DNA from: an uncultured Ruminococcus sp.
Lineage (GTDB): Bacteria; Bacillota; Clostridia; Oscillospirales; Ruminococcaceae
Direction of reading: 5' to 3'
DNA length: 55,784 bases
NCBI GenBank assembly: GCA_910579835.1
Contig: CAJTWQ010000007.1
Span: 1-55,784, forward strand
Of the stretch, positions 15,005 through 23,786 are shown piece by piece. The notes under the pieces are model-generated. The model saw only the letters and a list, made by a program, of their open reading frames with translations, was not told where the DNA came from and ran no database searches. The position numbers were made by a program, and so were the translations under genes. How positions within the stretch are numbered: position 1 is the first letter of the stretch; each line of letters begins with the position of its first letter.

Positions 15005-15709
15005 ATGCTGAGAGAGAAAATCAAAACATTGTCATGCTATTTTACAAAAACAGAAATTTTATTATGGTGTATATCGGTTACACTGATTATTATATCCTTT
15101 CTGATTTTTGACAGGGAAAGTATTCTGACGCTGACTGCGTCACTGATAGGAGTTACTTCCTTGATTTTTAATGCAAAGGGAAATCCGCTTGGACAATTAC
15201 TTATGATTTTATTCAGTGTGTTATATGGAATTATCTCTTTTGCGTTTGCTTATTATGGAGAAATGATAACTTACCTGGGGATGACCGCTCCGATGGCTGC
15301 TTTTGCACTGTTTTCGTGGCTGAAAAATCCTTATAACGGAAACAAGTCGGAAGTTAAAGTTAACAGATTAAAAACAAAGGAATTTGTTTTTATGACAGCG
15401 CTGACCGCTATTATTACTTTTGTATTTTTTCATATACTGGCAGCGTTTCATACAGCCAGTTTAATACCGAGCACAATATCTGTTACAACAAGTTTTCTGG
15501 CTGTATATTTAACTTTCAGACGAAGCGCATTTTTTGCCGCCGCCTATGCCGCAAATGATGTTATCCTGATAATTTTATGGATATTGGCAGCGCGCTCAAA
15601 TACGGCATATCTGTCTGTTGTTGTTTGCTTTTTAATTTTTTTGGTAAATGATATTTATGGATTTATCAGCTGGTCAAAAATTCAGAAGCGGCAGGAATCA
15701 GCATTATAA
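15005..15709 (+). CDS. pnuC: PnuC-family nicotinamide riboside/NMN-type transporter
   Basis: 234 residues, a hydrophobic protein with about seven to eight membrane spans. The segment LTASLIGVTSLIFNAKGNPL and the later YGEMITYLGMTAPMAAFALF match the PnuC plan, in which the permease moves nicotinamide riboside by facilitated diffusion for NAD synthesis. The true start is the ATG at 15005, 7 bases after GGAGGT; the upstream in-frame ATG lies within the MITE-like element. PnuC-like proteins can also carry other vitamins, so the substrate is not certain. Its leader is unusually complex, with a hairpin and a mobile element. Confidence 0.8.
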   Translation: MLREKIKTLSCYFTKTEILLWCISVTLIIISFLIFDRESILTLTASLIGVTSLIFNAKGNPLGQLLMILFSVLYGIISFAFAYYGEMITYLGMTAPMAAFALFSWLKNPYNGNKSEVKVNRLKTKEFVFMTALTAIITFVFFHILAAFHTASLIPSTISVTTSFLAVYLTFRRSAFFAAAYAANDVILIILWILAARSNTAYLSVVVCFLIFLVNDIYGFISWSKIQKRQESAL

Positions 15710-15801
15710 TAATTGAAACAGTTTTGAACCTGAATCAGTATTTATGCAACATTGCAAAACAGTAAAAGAAAAAACTTTAACACAAACACATTAAGCTAAA
15801 C

Positions 15802-15827
15802 ACCTTTCCACATAGGAAATGTGCAAA
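15802..15827. repeat. Solo end of the MITE-like family
   Basis: ACCTTTCCACATAGGAAATG closely resembles the terminal repeat of the element at 16727 (ACCTGTCCACATAGAAA). No matching second end was found nearby, so this is a remnant. Confidence 0.45.
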
Positions 15828-15858
15828 CGGGATTTAAAGTCATTTTGTACTCTTTATA

Positions 15859-15887
15859 TTGCAATACTGAGATTTTTATGCTATAAT
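15859..15887 (+). promoter_or_regulatory. Promoter of the YjbR-like gene
   Basis: TTGCAA (15859-15864), 17 bp spacer, TATAAT (15882-15887). Confidence 0.7.
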
Positions 15888-15970
15888 ATAAATAATTTTA
15901 TATCAATCTTACGCAGATGTATTTATATATCTGCAAACATTTCTCTGAAACTCGGAAAGGATGTGAAAAA

Positions 15971-16711
15971 ATGCGTAATAAGCTATTGCAGTACGCATTG
16001 GTTAAATATAATACAACGGCGGAATATCTCTGGGAAAGGACGCTTGATGCCGCTGTTCTGCGTCATTCGGACAACCGGAAATGGTATGGAATCATTATGT
16101 CTGTTTCCCGAAAGAAACTGGGACTTCCAGGGAAAGGCAATATTGATATTCTCGATGTAAAATCTAATTCGCTGATAACAGGCTCACTCAGGTTAAAAAA
16201 AGGAATTCTTCCAGGATATCATATGAACAAGAATAGCTGGATAACAATTCTTCTTGACGGAACTGTACAGGAAAATGAAGTGTTTTCTCTCCTTGACATG
16301 AGCTACGAACTCACATCAGCCGGAAGGCATTCTTCTCCCGACCGCTGTAAAAATTGGATCGTACCGGCTAACCCCAGATATTACGATATTGATAAGCATA
16401 TAGCCAAAAGTAAAGACGGTATTTTTTTATGGAAACACAGCCGAAGCATTACAGCAGGAAATACGGTATATATTTATATAACTGCTCCCATATCCGGAAT
16501 AAAATATAAATGTCATGTACTGGAGACGGATATTCCTTATAATGTATCAGGGGATAATATCCGGATTGCGGCGGCAATGCGTATAAAGCTGCTTGAAATA
16601 TATGAAATACCAATAAGCTTTTCCCGGCTTAAGGAACATGGTATTTTTGCTGTTCGCGGACCGAGAAGTATGCCTGATAGCCTTGTATGCGAACTAAATA
16701 ACTTATCCTGA
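15971..16711 (+). CDS. MmcQ/YjbR-family protein with an extra C-terminal domain
   Basis: 246 residues from the ATG at 15971 (AAAGGA upstream). Residues 15-105 match the MmcQ/YjbR (CyaY-like) family: WERTLDAAVLRHSDNRKWYG, then GNIDILDVKSN and PGYHMNKNSWITILLDG. The family is of unknown biochemical role. About 130 more residues follow (from WIVPANPRYYDIDKHIAKSK) with the look of an EVE/PUA-like or other small-ligand-binding beta domain. This fusion is longer than the common ~120-residue YjbR proteins. It stands alone between mobile-repeat sequences. Confidence 0.75.
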   Translation: MRNKLLQYALVKYNTTAEYLWERTLDAAVLRHSDNRKWYGIIMSVSRKKLGLPGKGNIDILDVKSNSLITGSLRLKKGILPGYHMNKNSWITILLDGTVQENEVFSLLDMSYELTSAGRHSSPDRCKNWIVPANPRYYDIDKHIAKSKDGIFLWKHSRSITAGNTVYIYITAPISGIKYKCHVLETDIPYNVSGDNIRIAAAMRIKLLEIYEIPISFSRLKEHGIFAVRGPRSMPDSLVCELNNLS

Positions 16712-16726
16712 AAAATGGATTTGAGC

Positions 16727-16883
16727 ACCTGTCCACATAGAAAATTACGCATGTCTTTTCGGCAAATTTTGCCGATTGCTGCGTTGAAAAAGCTCACCAT
16801 ACGACAGTATGCTTTTACTTTTTCGTCTTGCCCTCGTCAAAATTATGCTCGAAAATTTGCACATAATTTCTATGTGGACAGGT
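16727..16883. mobile_element. MITE-like element, copy 2
   Basis: 157 bp. Terminal inverted repeats begin ACCTGTCCACATAGAAA on both ends (16727 inward and 16883 inward). There is no ORF. The reverse complement of its interior shares CATACTGTCGTATGGTGAG and flanking GACGAAA and ACGCAG segments with the element at 14831. No clear target-site duplication is visible. Confidence 0.75.
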
Positions 16884-16894
16884 TCTGAATGTTT

Positions 16895-16933
16895 TATAGC
16901 GTGTTCACATAAACCTTATGTGAACACGCTATA
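16895..16933. repeat. 39 bp hairpin repeat, copy 2
   Basis: The same 16 bp arms as at 14603 with loop AAACCTT. It lies immediately after the trpA stop, where it could serve as an mRNA end structure, though without a U-tract. Confidence 0.9.
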
Positions 16934-16934
16934 G

Positions 16935-17714
16935 TTAAATGTGGCTGATGACAGCCTGTTTCATAGACTTTACATATTCCCCTGCATAAGGAGCAGCGTC
17001 CCTGCCATGCTTTTCCAAAAGCTTAATAATAGCCGATCCCACGATTGCTCCGTCTGATACCGCCGCCATTGCGCGAGCCTGTTCCGGAGTGGAAATACCA
17101 AAGCCAACAGCACAGGGAACATCTGTATTTTCACGGATAATCCTCACAATCTCTTCAAGGTTGGTGCTTATTTCATTTCTCATGCCCGTAACGCCCAAAC
17201 TGGAAACAAGATAAATAAATCCCTCAGCCTCTTTTGCGATCATAGCGATTCTCTTATCAGAAGTCGGAGCAATAAGCGAGATCAGATCAATTCCATACAT
17301 GCCTGCTGCATCAGAAAACTCCCCTTTCTCTTCAAAAGGAAGATCCGGAATTATGATACCATCTATTCCCGTTTCGCAGCATTTAGCCATAAACCGCTCC
17401 GCGCCATAGGAAAAAACCACATTTGTATATGTCATGAACACCATGGGAACTTCTACGTCTCTTCTCAGTTCCTTTACAAGCTCAAACACTTTATCAGTGG
17501 TAACGCCACCGGCAAGGGCGCGGATATTTGCTCCCTGAATCACTGGACCTTCCGCCGTAGGGTCAGAAAACGGAATACCAAGTTCAATAAGATCGGCGCC
17601 GTTTCTGACAGCGGCACGAACCACCTCGGCCGTGGTTCCCAAGTCAGGATCACCGCAGGTAATGAACGGAATAAATGCCTTGCCGTTTTCAAAAGCAGTT
17701 CGTATCTTACTCAT
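16935..17714 (-). CDS. trpA: Tryptophan synthase alpha chain
   Basis: Cleaves indole-3-glycerol phosphate to indole and glyceraldehyde 3-phosphate and channels indole to TrpB. About 259 residues from the ATG at 17714. The family segments ELGIPFSDPTAEGPVIQGAN (with the catalytic Asp of the PFSDP loop), GIDGIIIPDLPFEEKGEF and VGFGISTPEQA are all present. Its start overlaps the trpB stop by 8 bases (ATGAGTAA), so the two subunits are translationally coupled. Last gene of the trp operon. Confidence 0.96.
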   Translation of the reverse strand: MSKIRTAFENGKAFIPFITCGDPDLGTTAEVVRAAVRNGADLIELGIPFSDPTAEGPVIQGANIRALAGGVTTDKVFELVKELRRDVEVPMVFMTYTNVVFSYGAERFMAKCCETGIDGIIIPDLPFEEKGEFSDAAGMYGIDLISLIAPTSDKRIAMIAKEAEGFIYLVSSLGVTGMRNEISTNLEEIVRIIRENTDVPCAVGFGISTPEQARAMAAVSDGAIVGSAIIKLLEKHGRDAAPYAGEYVKSMKQAVISHI

Positions 17715-18894
17715 ATATATCTTCTCCTCTGTATCTTGCGATGGCGGCACAGTCCTTGTCGCCCCTGCCTGAAATCGTTATTATTATAATTTTATCCTTA
17801 TCCATTGCCGGCGCAAGTTTCATTGCATATGCAACGGCATGAGCCGACTCAATGGCAGGAATTATGCCCTCCGTCCGTGAAAGATACTCAAATGCGTTCA
17901 CTGCCTCCTCATCGGTCACAGGAACATATTCTGCACGTCCTGTATCATGAAGATTAGCGTGCTCAGGACCTACACCAGGATAATCGAGCCCGGCAGATAT
18001 TGAATATACGGGCGCTATCTGACCGTATTCATCCTGGCAGAAATACGATTTCATGCCATGGAAAATACCTATTCTTCCGGTATTTACCGTAGCTGCCGTT
18101 TCAAAGGTATCAATACCTCTTCCCGCCGCCTCACAGCCTATAAGCTTCACGCCGGCTTCGGGAATATAGTGATAAAAACTGCCTATAGCATTCGAACCGC
18201 CACCTACGCAGGCTATAACTGCATCCGGAAGACGTCCTTCCTTTTCAAGGATCTGAGCTTTTGACTCACGGGAAATCACGGCCTGAAAATCACGCACAAT
18301 GGTTGGAAACGGGTGAGGTCCCATAACGGAACCAAGACAGTAATGAGTATCGTCAATTCTCCTGGTCCATTCTCTCATGGCCTCTGAAACAGCGTCTTTA
18401 AGCGTTGCTGTTCCTGCTTCGACAGGGATAACTTCAGCGCCCAAAAGCTTCATTCTGTATACATTGAGAGCCTGACGAACCGTATCTTCCCTACCCATAA
18501 AAACAACACATTCCATATTCATCAGTGCCGCAGCCGTTGCCGTTGCCACACCGTGCTGACCGGCTCCTGTCTCGGCAATAAGACGTTTTTTGCCCATTTT
18601 CTTAGCAAGCAGCGCCTGGCCGAGAACATTATTGATCTTATGCGAACCGGTATGGTTAAGATCTTCTCTTTTCAGATATATTTTAGCGCCGCCAAGATCC
18701 TTCGTCATCTTCTCTGCATAATAAAGGCGCGACGGTCTGCCGGCATATTCATTGAAAAGCTCTGTAAGCTCCTTGTTGAATTCCGGATCGTTTTTATAAT
18801 ATTCATAAGCGTCTTCAAGCTCATTAATAGCATTCATAAGCGTTTCCGGAATATACTGACCGCCATGAATGCCGAATCTTCCTTTAGAACTCAT
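17707..18894 (-). CDS. trpB: Tryptophan synthase beta chain
   Basis: PLP-dependent condensation of indole and serine to tryptophan. 395 residues from the ATG at 18894, which follows AAAGGACGG; the longer in-frame start at 18912 is less likely. The PLP lysine lies in LNHTGSHKINN, the catalytic Glu in AETGAGQHG, and the phosphate cup in CVGGGSNAIG. It sits between the trpCF fusion and trpA in the normal operon order. Confidence 0.97.
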   Translation of the reverse strand: MSSKGRFGIHGGQYIPETLMNAINELEDAYEYYKNDPEFNKELTELFNEYAGRPSRLYYAEKMTKDLGGAKIYLKREDLNHTGSHKINNVLGQALLAKKMGKKRLIAETGAGQHGVATATAAALMNMECVVFMGREDTVRQALNVYRMKLLGAEVIPVEAGTATLKDAVSEAMREWTRRIDDTHYCLGSVMGPHPFPTIVRDFQAVISRESKAQILEKEGRLPDAVIACVGGGSNAIGSFYHYIPEAGVKLIGCEAAGRGIDTFETAATVNTGRIGIFHGMKSYFCQDEYGQIAPVYSISAGLDYPGVGPEHANLHDTGRAEYVPVTDEEAVNAFEYLSRTEGIIPAIESAHAVAYAMKLAPAMDKDKIIIITISGRGDKDCAAIARYRGEDIYE

Positions 18895-18908
18895 TGTTAT
18901 CCGTCCTT

Positions 18909-20285
18909 TCAATATATCGAATCCATAAATTCTTTCATTTTGCCGAAATCCTTGAAGCCGTCCGTCTCGATGCCGGAGCTGACGTCAAGTGCATAGGGAT
19001 GGAGAATTTCGACAGCATCGGATGCGCTTTCCCGATCCAATCCTCCCGCAAGGAAATAAGGACGCTTCATATTTTTCAGCAGTGCATAGTCAAAAGGCTT
19101 TCCGCTGCCCATACCAGAATCAAGAAGAATATGATCTGCCGGCGACTTTTCAGCCTGTTCAGCATCCTCTGCACCCTTAATTATAAAAGCTTTTATTACC
19201 GTGATATTATCCCGATGAAGCTGAGCAATATAACCCTCATTTTCATTTCCGTGCAGCTGCGCTATTTTAATCGTACCGCTTTTGACAAGTCTGATAACAT
19301 TATCAATAGGTTCATCTACAAATACGCCTACAGGTACTATCCTTTTATCAAGATTTGCTGTAAGCTCGGCTGCCTGCTCTGGAGAAACATACCGTTTGCT
19401 TTTCGGAGCAAAAACATACCCAATGTAATCAGGCAGGAGCTTGTTTGCATACTCAATATCAATACTGCGCCTTAATCCACACATTTTGACCTTGACATTA
19501 AATATTCCGCCGCCCCTGAGTTCAGCCAGTTTTGCCGATTTATCAGGAGACCTCATAAGAGCCTCACCTATCAGTACCGCATCTGCGCCTGCCTCACGCA
19601 GAAGCCGGATATCTTCGGCATTTTTTACGCCGCTTTCCGAAACGAAAAGCGTACCATCCGGAATAAGATTTATCATGCGTCGGCTATTGCCCGTATCAAC
19701 TGAAAAATCCTTAAGATTACGGTTGTTTATACCGATTATCCTCGCTCCCGCACGAACAGCGACTGCGATCTCGTTTTCATCGTGGGCCTCCACCAAAGCG
19801 GAAATTCCCAGTGAATCGCATACGGCAATATAGTCTGAAATCTGCTGCTCTGACAGTATAGCGCAAATCAGCAGCACTGCTTCTGCACCAAGAATTTTTG
19901 CCTCATATATCATGTATTCATCAACTGTAAAATCCTTGCGTATACACGGAATTAAAACATTCTCGGCAATTTCACGCAGATAATCATTACTGCCAAGAAA
20001 TCTGGTCGGCTCAGTAAGCACCGATATACAGGCGGCTCCTGCTTTTTCGTAATCCTTAGCTATCTGAAGATAGGGAAAGTCCTCCGCAATAATCCCTTTT
20101 GACGGAGAAGCCTTTTTACATTCGCAGATAAAGGAAATATCACCGCCTTTCAGAGCCTTTTCAAACTCGAAATCGCCTTTTGGAAGAGAAAGCGCCCTTG
20201 CCTTTATCATATCAGGCGGCACAATTTTCTTAGCTTCCTCAACACGCCGGCGTGCCGACGCGGCAAGCTCGTCAAGAATCGTCAT
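18909..20285 (-). CDS. trpCF: Fused indole-3-glycerol phosphate synthase / phosphoribosylanthranilate isomerase
   Basis: 458 residues. Residues 1 to about 258 are TrpC: FICECKKASPSKGII, then the barrel strands with IRKDF, ALVEAHDE, GINNRNL and VSESGV. Residues from about 263 are TrpF: VKMCGLRRSIDIEYAN with the catalytic Cys, VGVFVDEP, QLHGNE and LLDSGMGSGK with the catalytic Asp. The fusion therefore carries two successive steps, in the order TrpC then TrpF as in enteric bacteria. Both active sites look intact. It follows trpD by 9 bases. Confidence 0.95.
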   Translation of the reverse strand: MTILDELAASARRRVEEAKKIVPPDMIKARALSLPKGDFEFEKALKGGDISFICECKKASPSKGIIAEDFPYLQIAKDYEKAGAACISVLTEPTRFLGSNDYLREIAENVLIPCIRKDFTVDEYMIYEAKILGAEAVLLICAILSEQQISDYIAVCDSLGISALVEAHDENEIAVAVRAGARIIGINNRNLKDFSVDTGNSRRMINLIPDGTLFVSESGVKNAEDIRLLREAGADAVLIGEALMRSPDKSAKLAELRGGGIFNVKVKMCGLRRSIDIEYANKLLPDYIGYVFAPKSKRYVSPEQAAELTANLDKRIVPVGVFVDEPIDNVIRLVKSGTIKIAQLHGNENEGYIAQLHRDNITVIKAFIIKGAEDAEQAEKSPADHILLDSGMGSGKPFDYALLKNMKRPYFLAGGLDRESASDAVEILHPYALDVSSGIETDGFKDFGKMKEFMDSIY

Positions 20286-20294
20286 ATCGTCACC

Positions 20295-21314
20295 TCAGCT
20301 ATTGGAAACGGAAATAAATTCTTCAAGAGCTTTGATAGCATTTCCGCTGTCTATAAGCTCTCCGGCAAGTTTTATTCCCTCCTCCATTGAATACGCCTTT
20401 CCGCCAATATATATCGCAGCTCCGGCGTTAAGGAGCACCGCGTTACGTTTATGGCCTTTAATCTCTCCGCTTAGAATACCTCGCGTTATAGCCGCATTAT
20501 CAACAGGTGTGCCGCCCCGGAGATCTTCCTTTGTACAGCGCTCAAAACCAAACTGCTCAGGGCTTATAGTATAATTTTTCATCCAGCCGTCCTTATATTC
20601 ACATACAATGGTAGGCGCACAAAGGGATATTTCATCAAGCTTCTCCGTACCGTAGACTACCATCCCCCTCTTGGAACCAAGCTTCATAAGAACCTCGGCA
20701 ACAGGCTCAACTAATGAACGGTCATATACGCCAAGAAGATGATACTTAGGATTAGCCGGATTGGTAAGAGGTCCAAGAATGTTAAATACCGTTCTGATGC
20801 CAAGCTCCTTTCGGATAGGACCGACATACTTCATGGAAGTATGATATTTCTGCGCAAAAAAGAAGCAGAATCCTGCCTTATCAAGGAGTTCACGGCATTT
20901 TTCCGGTTCGAGGCTGATATTTCCTCCCATAGCCTCCAGACAGTCAGCCGTGCCTGAGAACGAGGATGCCGCTCTGTTTCCGTGCTTAGCTACAAGAATG
21001 CCCGAAGCTGCGGTAACAAAGGCCGAAGTAGTAGAAATATTAAAGCTGTTGGAGTTGTCGCCGCCTGTACCTACAATCTCCAGAAGATCAAGATCGTTCT
21101 CAAATCTGACAGCATGATCTCTCATTGCAGCGGCACAGCCGGTAATTTCGTCAATTGTTTCGGAATTTGTGCTTTTAGTGGACAAAGCTGCAAGAAATGC
21201 AGAATTCTGAGTTGACGTGGTCTCTCCGGTCATTATTTCAGAAATCACCTGATAGGCTTCATCATATGTCAGATCCTGCTTGTCAACTATTTTTATAATT
21301 GCTTCCTTAATCAT
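20295..21314 (-). CDS. trpD: Anthranilate phosphoribosyltransferase
   Basis: Transfers phosphoribose from PRPP to anthranilate. 339 residues. The PRPP-binding glycine motif VGTGGDNSNSFNIST, the KHGNRAASS segment (followed by F rather than the usual K) and the GPLTNP loop are clear. ATG follows GGAGG. The gene is separate from the glutamine amidotransferase, unlike the enteric trpGD fusion. Confidence 0.95.
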   Translation of the reverse strand: MIKEAIIKIVDKQDLTYDEAYQVISEIMTGETTSTQNSAFLAALSTKSTNSETIDEITGCAAAMRDHAVRFENDLDLLEIVGTGGDNSNSFNISTTSAFVTAASGILVAKHGNRAASSFSGTADCLEAMGGNISLEPEKCRELLDKAGFCFFFAQKYHTSMKYVGPIRKELGIRTVFNILGPLTNPANPKYHLLGVYDRSLVEPVAEVLMKLGSKRGMVVYGTEKLDEISLCAPTIVCEYKDGWMKNYTISPEQFGFERCTKEDLRGGTPVDNAAITRGILSGEIKGHKRNAVLLNAGAAIYIGGKAYSMEEGIKLAGELIDSGNAIKALEEFISVSNS

Positions 21315-21330
21315 AAAAAAACCTCCTTGG

Positions 21331-21897
21331 TCAAAGCGAAATAAAGTTACTGAGCATCAATTTTCCATCGGGAGTCATTATCGACTCCGGATGAAACTGC
21401 ACGCCGTATATCGGAAACTCTCTGTGCTGAACGGCCATTACCTCGCCGTCGTCCGCCGATGCGGTAATTTCAAGACAATCAGGAATCGTATCGGGATCGG
21501 CAGCAAGAGAATGATACCTTGCAACAGGAACACTGGCATCAATCCCCTTGAAAATCGGACAATCTCCGTGAAAATTAATTATTGACTGCTTACCGTGCAT
21601 CAATTTCCGGGCATAGGTAACTGATGCACCATAGGCTGAACATATTGCCTGATGACCGAGGCACACGCCGAAAGTCGGGATTTTCCGGCAGACGGTTTTT
21701 GCGGCTTCAATTATTATTCCGGCATTCTCTGGTCTGCCGGGACCGGGAGAAATAATAATCTTATCCGGTTCAAGAGCTTCTATCTGTTCTACGGTCATTT
21801 CATCATTGCGAATAACCCGAATATCCGGACAAATCTCCCCCACAAGCTGAAAAAGATTGTATGAAAAACTGTCGTAGTTGTCAATCAAAAGAATCAT
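21331..21897 (-). CDS. trpG: Anthranilate synthase glutamine amidotransferase component
   Basis: 188 residues of class I glutamine amidotransferase that feed ammonia to TrpE. The oxyanion segment SPGPGRPENAG, the nucleophile in FGVCLGHQAI and the His-Glu pair in GVQFHPES form the triad. Its ATG overlaps the trpE stop by 4 bases (ATGA). It may also serve aminodeoxychorismate synthase if no separate pabA exists (not testable here). Confidence 0.95.
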   Translation of the reverse strand: MILLIDNYDSFSYNLFQLVGEICPDIRVIRNDEMTVEQIEALEPDKIIISPGPGRPENAGIIIEAAKTVCRKIPTFGVCLGHQAICSAYGASVTYARKLMHGKQSIINFHGDCPIFKGIDASVPVARYHSLAADPDTIPDCLEITASADDGEVMAVQHREFPIYGVQFHPESIMTPDGKLMLSNFISL

Positions 21898-23360
21898 GAG
21901 TCCGCCTCCCCTGCTGATTTTAAAGCGTCAATAACTGCCGCCGCCTTGTTGATACATTCCTGAAATTCTTTTTCCGGAACGGAATCCGCAACTATTCCTG
22001 CGCCGCTTCTCACAAATACCCTTCCGTTCTTCTTGTAGGCTATTCGGATCGCAATACAAGTATCAAGATTTCCCGTAAAGTCTATGTATCCTATAGCTCC
22101 GCCGTAAATTCCGCGCTTGTTGTTTTCAAGCTCTGCGATAAGCTGACAGGCCCGTATTTTCGGAGCGCCGGAAAGCGTTCCGGCAGGAAGTACGGCGCTT
22201 ACGGCATCAAGTGCGTCAAATTCACTGCGAATTTCTCCACGTACCGTTGAGCCTATATGCATTACATGGGAATACCGCTCGATACTATGAAGCTTTTCGA
22301 CCTGTACGCTGCCGAATTTACTGATTTTTCCAAGATCATTTCTGCCAAGATCAACCAGCATATTGTGCTCGGCAAGCTCTTTTTCATCGGCAAGAAGCCC
22401 GATTTCAAGTTCTTTGTCCTCAGTTTCAGTTTTTCCCCTCGGACGTGTTCCGGCAAGAGGAAAAGTGTGAAGAATGCCGTTTTCCAGTTTGACAAGAGTT
22501 TCCGGAGAAGCTCCTGCGATCTCCACGTCTGTTCCCGAAAAATAGAACATATACGGGGACGGATTAGTTGTTCTCAGCACACGGTATGTATTGAAAAGAC
22601 TCCCCTCAAAACCAGCGCTGAGTCTGTTTGAAAGAACAATCTGAAAAATATCTCCCTCACGAATATGATCTTTTGCCTTTTCTACCATAGAGCAATACTG
22701 ATCTTCATCGAAAAGAGGCATTACTTCTGTTGTAAGGCGGCCGGCAGGTTCTTTGCGGCGAGCTCCGCTTCTTAGCAGGGACGCAAGCTGTTCAAGCTCC
22801 AGCTTTGCCTTATTATAGCCTGTTTCAGGATTATCAAGGCTCATGTTTGCAATCAAGACTATCTTCTGGCGAAAGTTATCAAATGCAATCACCTTGTCAA
22901 AAAGCATAAGGTCGACATCCTTGAAATTCTCGGAATCTTCAACATCACATTTTAAAGCCGATTCGGTGTAAGAAAGAAAGTCGTATGAAAAATATCCCAC
23001 AAAACCACCTGTAAATGACGGAAGATGCGAAAACCTAGGACTTCTGTATCTTGACAGAATCTCGCGTATCTGTATACTTGGATCTTCCGTTGTCATTTTC
23101 ACATCGCCTATTGTGATTTCATTTCCTACAGCCGTGATCTGCGTTTTAGGATCAAATCCCAAAAAGGTATAACGTCCCCACTTTTCGTGACCAGCCACAG
23201 ATTCAAGCATATAGCAGTGATTGGAAATATTTTTGAGAATAGTCATCGCCTCTATAGGCGTGCATATATCGCTTAAAATTTCACAGCTTACAGGCAAAAT
23301 ATCATATCTGCCCTCGTTTGCGATCTCTTTAACCTTCTCAAAATCAGGCAAAAAATTCAT
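21894..23360 (-). CDS. trpE: Anthranilate synthase component I
   Basis: 488 residues; converts chorismate to anthranilate with TrpG. The C-terminal chorismate-binding domain shows DIFQIVLSNRLSAGF, the SPETLVKLENG motif, GTRPRGKTETED, and the ending AGIVADSVPEKEFQECINKA. The N-terminal feedback site includes LESV near residue 50, which resembles the LLES tryptophan-binding element. First structural gene of the operon, directly after the T-box leader. ATG follows GGAGGTG. Confidence 0.96.
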   Translation of the reverse strand: MNFLPDFEKVKEIANEGRYDILPVSCEILSDICTPIEAMTILKNISNHCYMLESVAGHEKWGRYTFLGFDPKTQITAVGNEITIGDVKMTTEDPSIQIREILSRYRSPRFSHLPSFTGGFVGYFSYDFLSYTESALKCDVEDSENFKDVDLMLFDKVIAFDNFRQKIVLIANMSLDNPETGYNKAKLELEQLASLLRSGARRKEPAGRLTTEVMPLFDEDQYCSMVEKAKDHIREGDIFQIVLSNRLSAGFEGSLFNTYRVLRTTNPSPYMFYFSGTDVEIAGASPETLVKLENGILHTFPLAGTRPRGKTETEDKELEIGLLADEKELAEHNMLVDLGRNDLGKISKFGSVQVEKLHSIERYSHVMHIGSTVRGEIRSEFDALDAVSAVLPAGTLSGAPKIRACQLIAELENNKRGIYGGAIGYIDFTGNLDTCIAIRIAYKKNGRVFVRSGAGIVADSVPEKEFQECINKAAAVIDALKSAGEADS

Positions 23361-23378
23361 AACGCACCTCCAAAATCA

Positions 23379-23734
23379 AAAAAAATAAAAAGCCCTTGAC
23401 AGAATAATCTGTCAAGGACGAATAAACAATATCCGCGGTACCACCTTGATTTACGGCAAAAGCCGTACGCTTGCAGGATACAAACATATCCCCGATGTCT
23501 AACGCACATCACACGTTGCAGAATACTCCGGACAAAACATAAATCCCAAAAAAGCCAATCAAATCATACTAACCGCTTTCCGTACTGAAATTTATGTCCC
23601 CAATACCTAATAGGTATCGCCGTTTCACTGCACCCTCGGCGGCCCATTTGCTGAACTGTGTTTCACCCGGCTCGCAGCGTCCCGGACTCTCTGTGCAAGC
23701 ATATTCAGCTTTATCCCCGCTTCAACGGTTTCTA
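23379..23734 (-). promoter_or_regulatory. T-box leader of the trp operon (probable tRNA-Trp sensing)
   Basis: The minus strand carries the T-box core AAGGTGGTACCGCGG (core at 23445-23433), then a terminator hairpin CCTTGACAG/CTGTCAAGG (23417-23394) with a U-rich tail. The upstream stem I has AGAGAGTCCGGG and a GCCGGGTGAAA-type turn. A UGG triplet at 23646-23644 in the expected specifier region fits tRNA-Trp. Uncharged tRNA would favour the antiterminator and expression of trpE to trpA. Confidence 0.93.
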
Positions 23735-23740
23735 TAAAGT

Positions 23741-23769
23741 ATTATATCACTAAAAACCATATATGTCAA
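23741..23769 (-). promoter_or_regulatory. trp operon promoter
   Basis: Minus strand TTGACA (23769-23764), 17 bp spacer, TATAAT (23746-23741): a consensus promoter placed directly after ispF. Confidence 0.88.
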
Positions 23770-23786
23770 TAGTAAAATAAAGTTTT

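Noticed and set aside
14603..16933. CRISPR array
   Set aside because: Repeats here are palindromic hairpins and MITE-like elements, few in number and kilobases apart, with no regular spacers and no cas genes.
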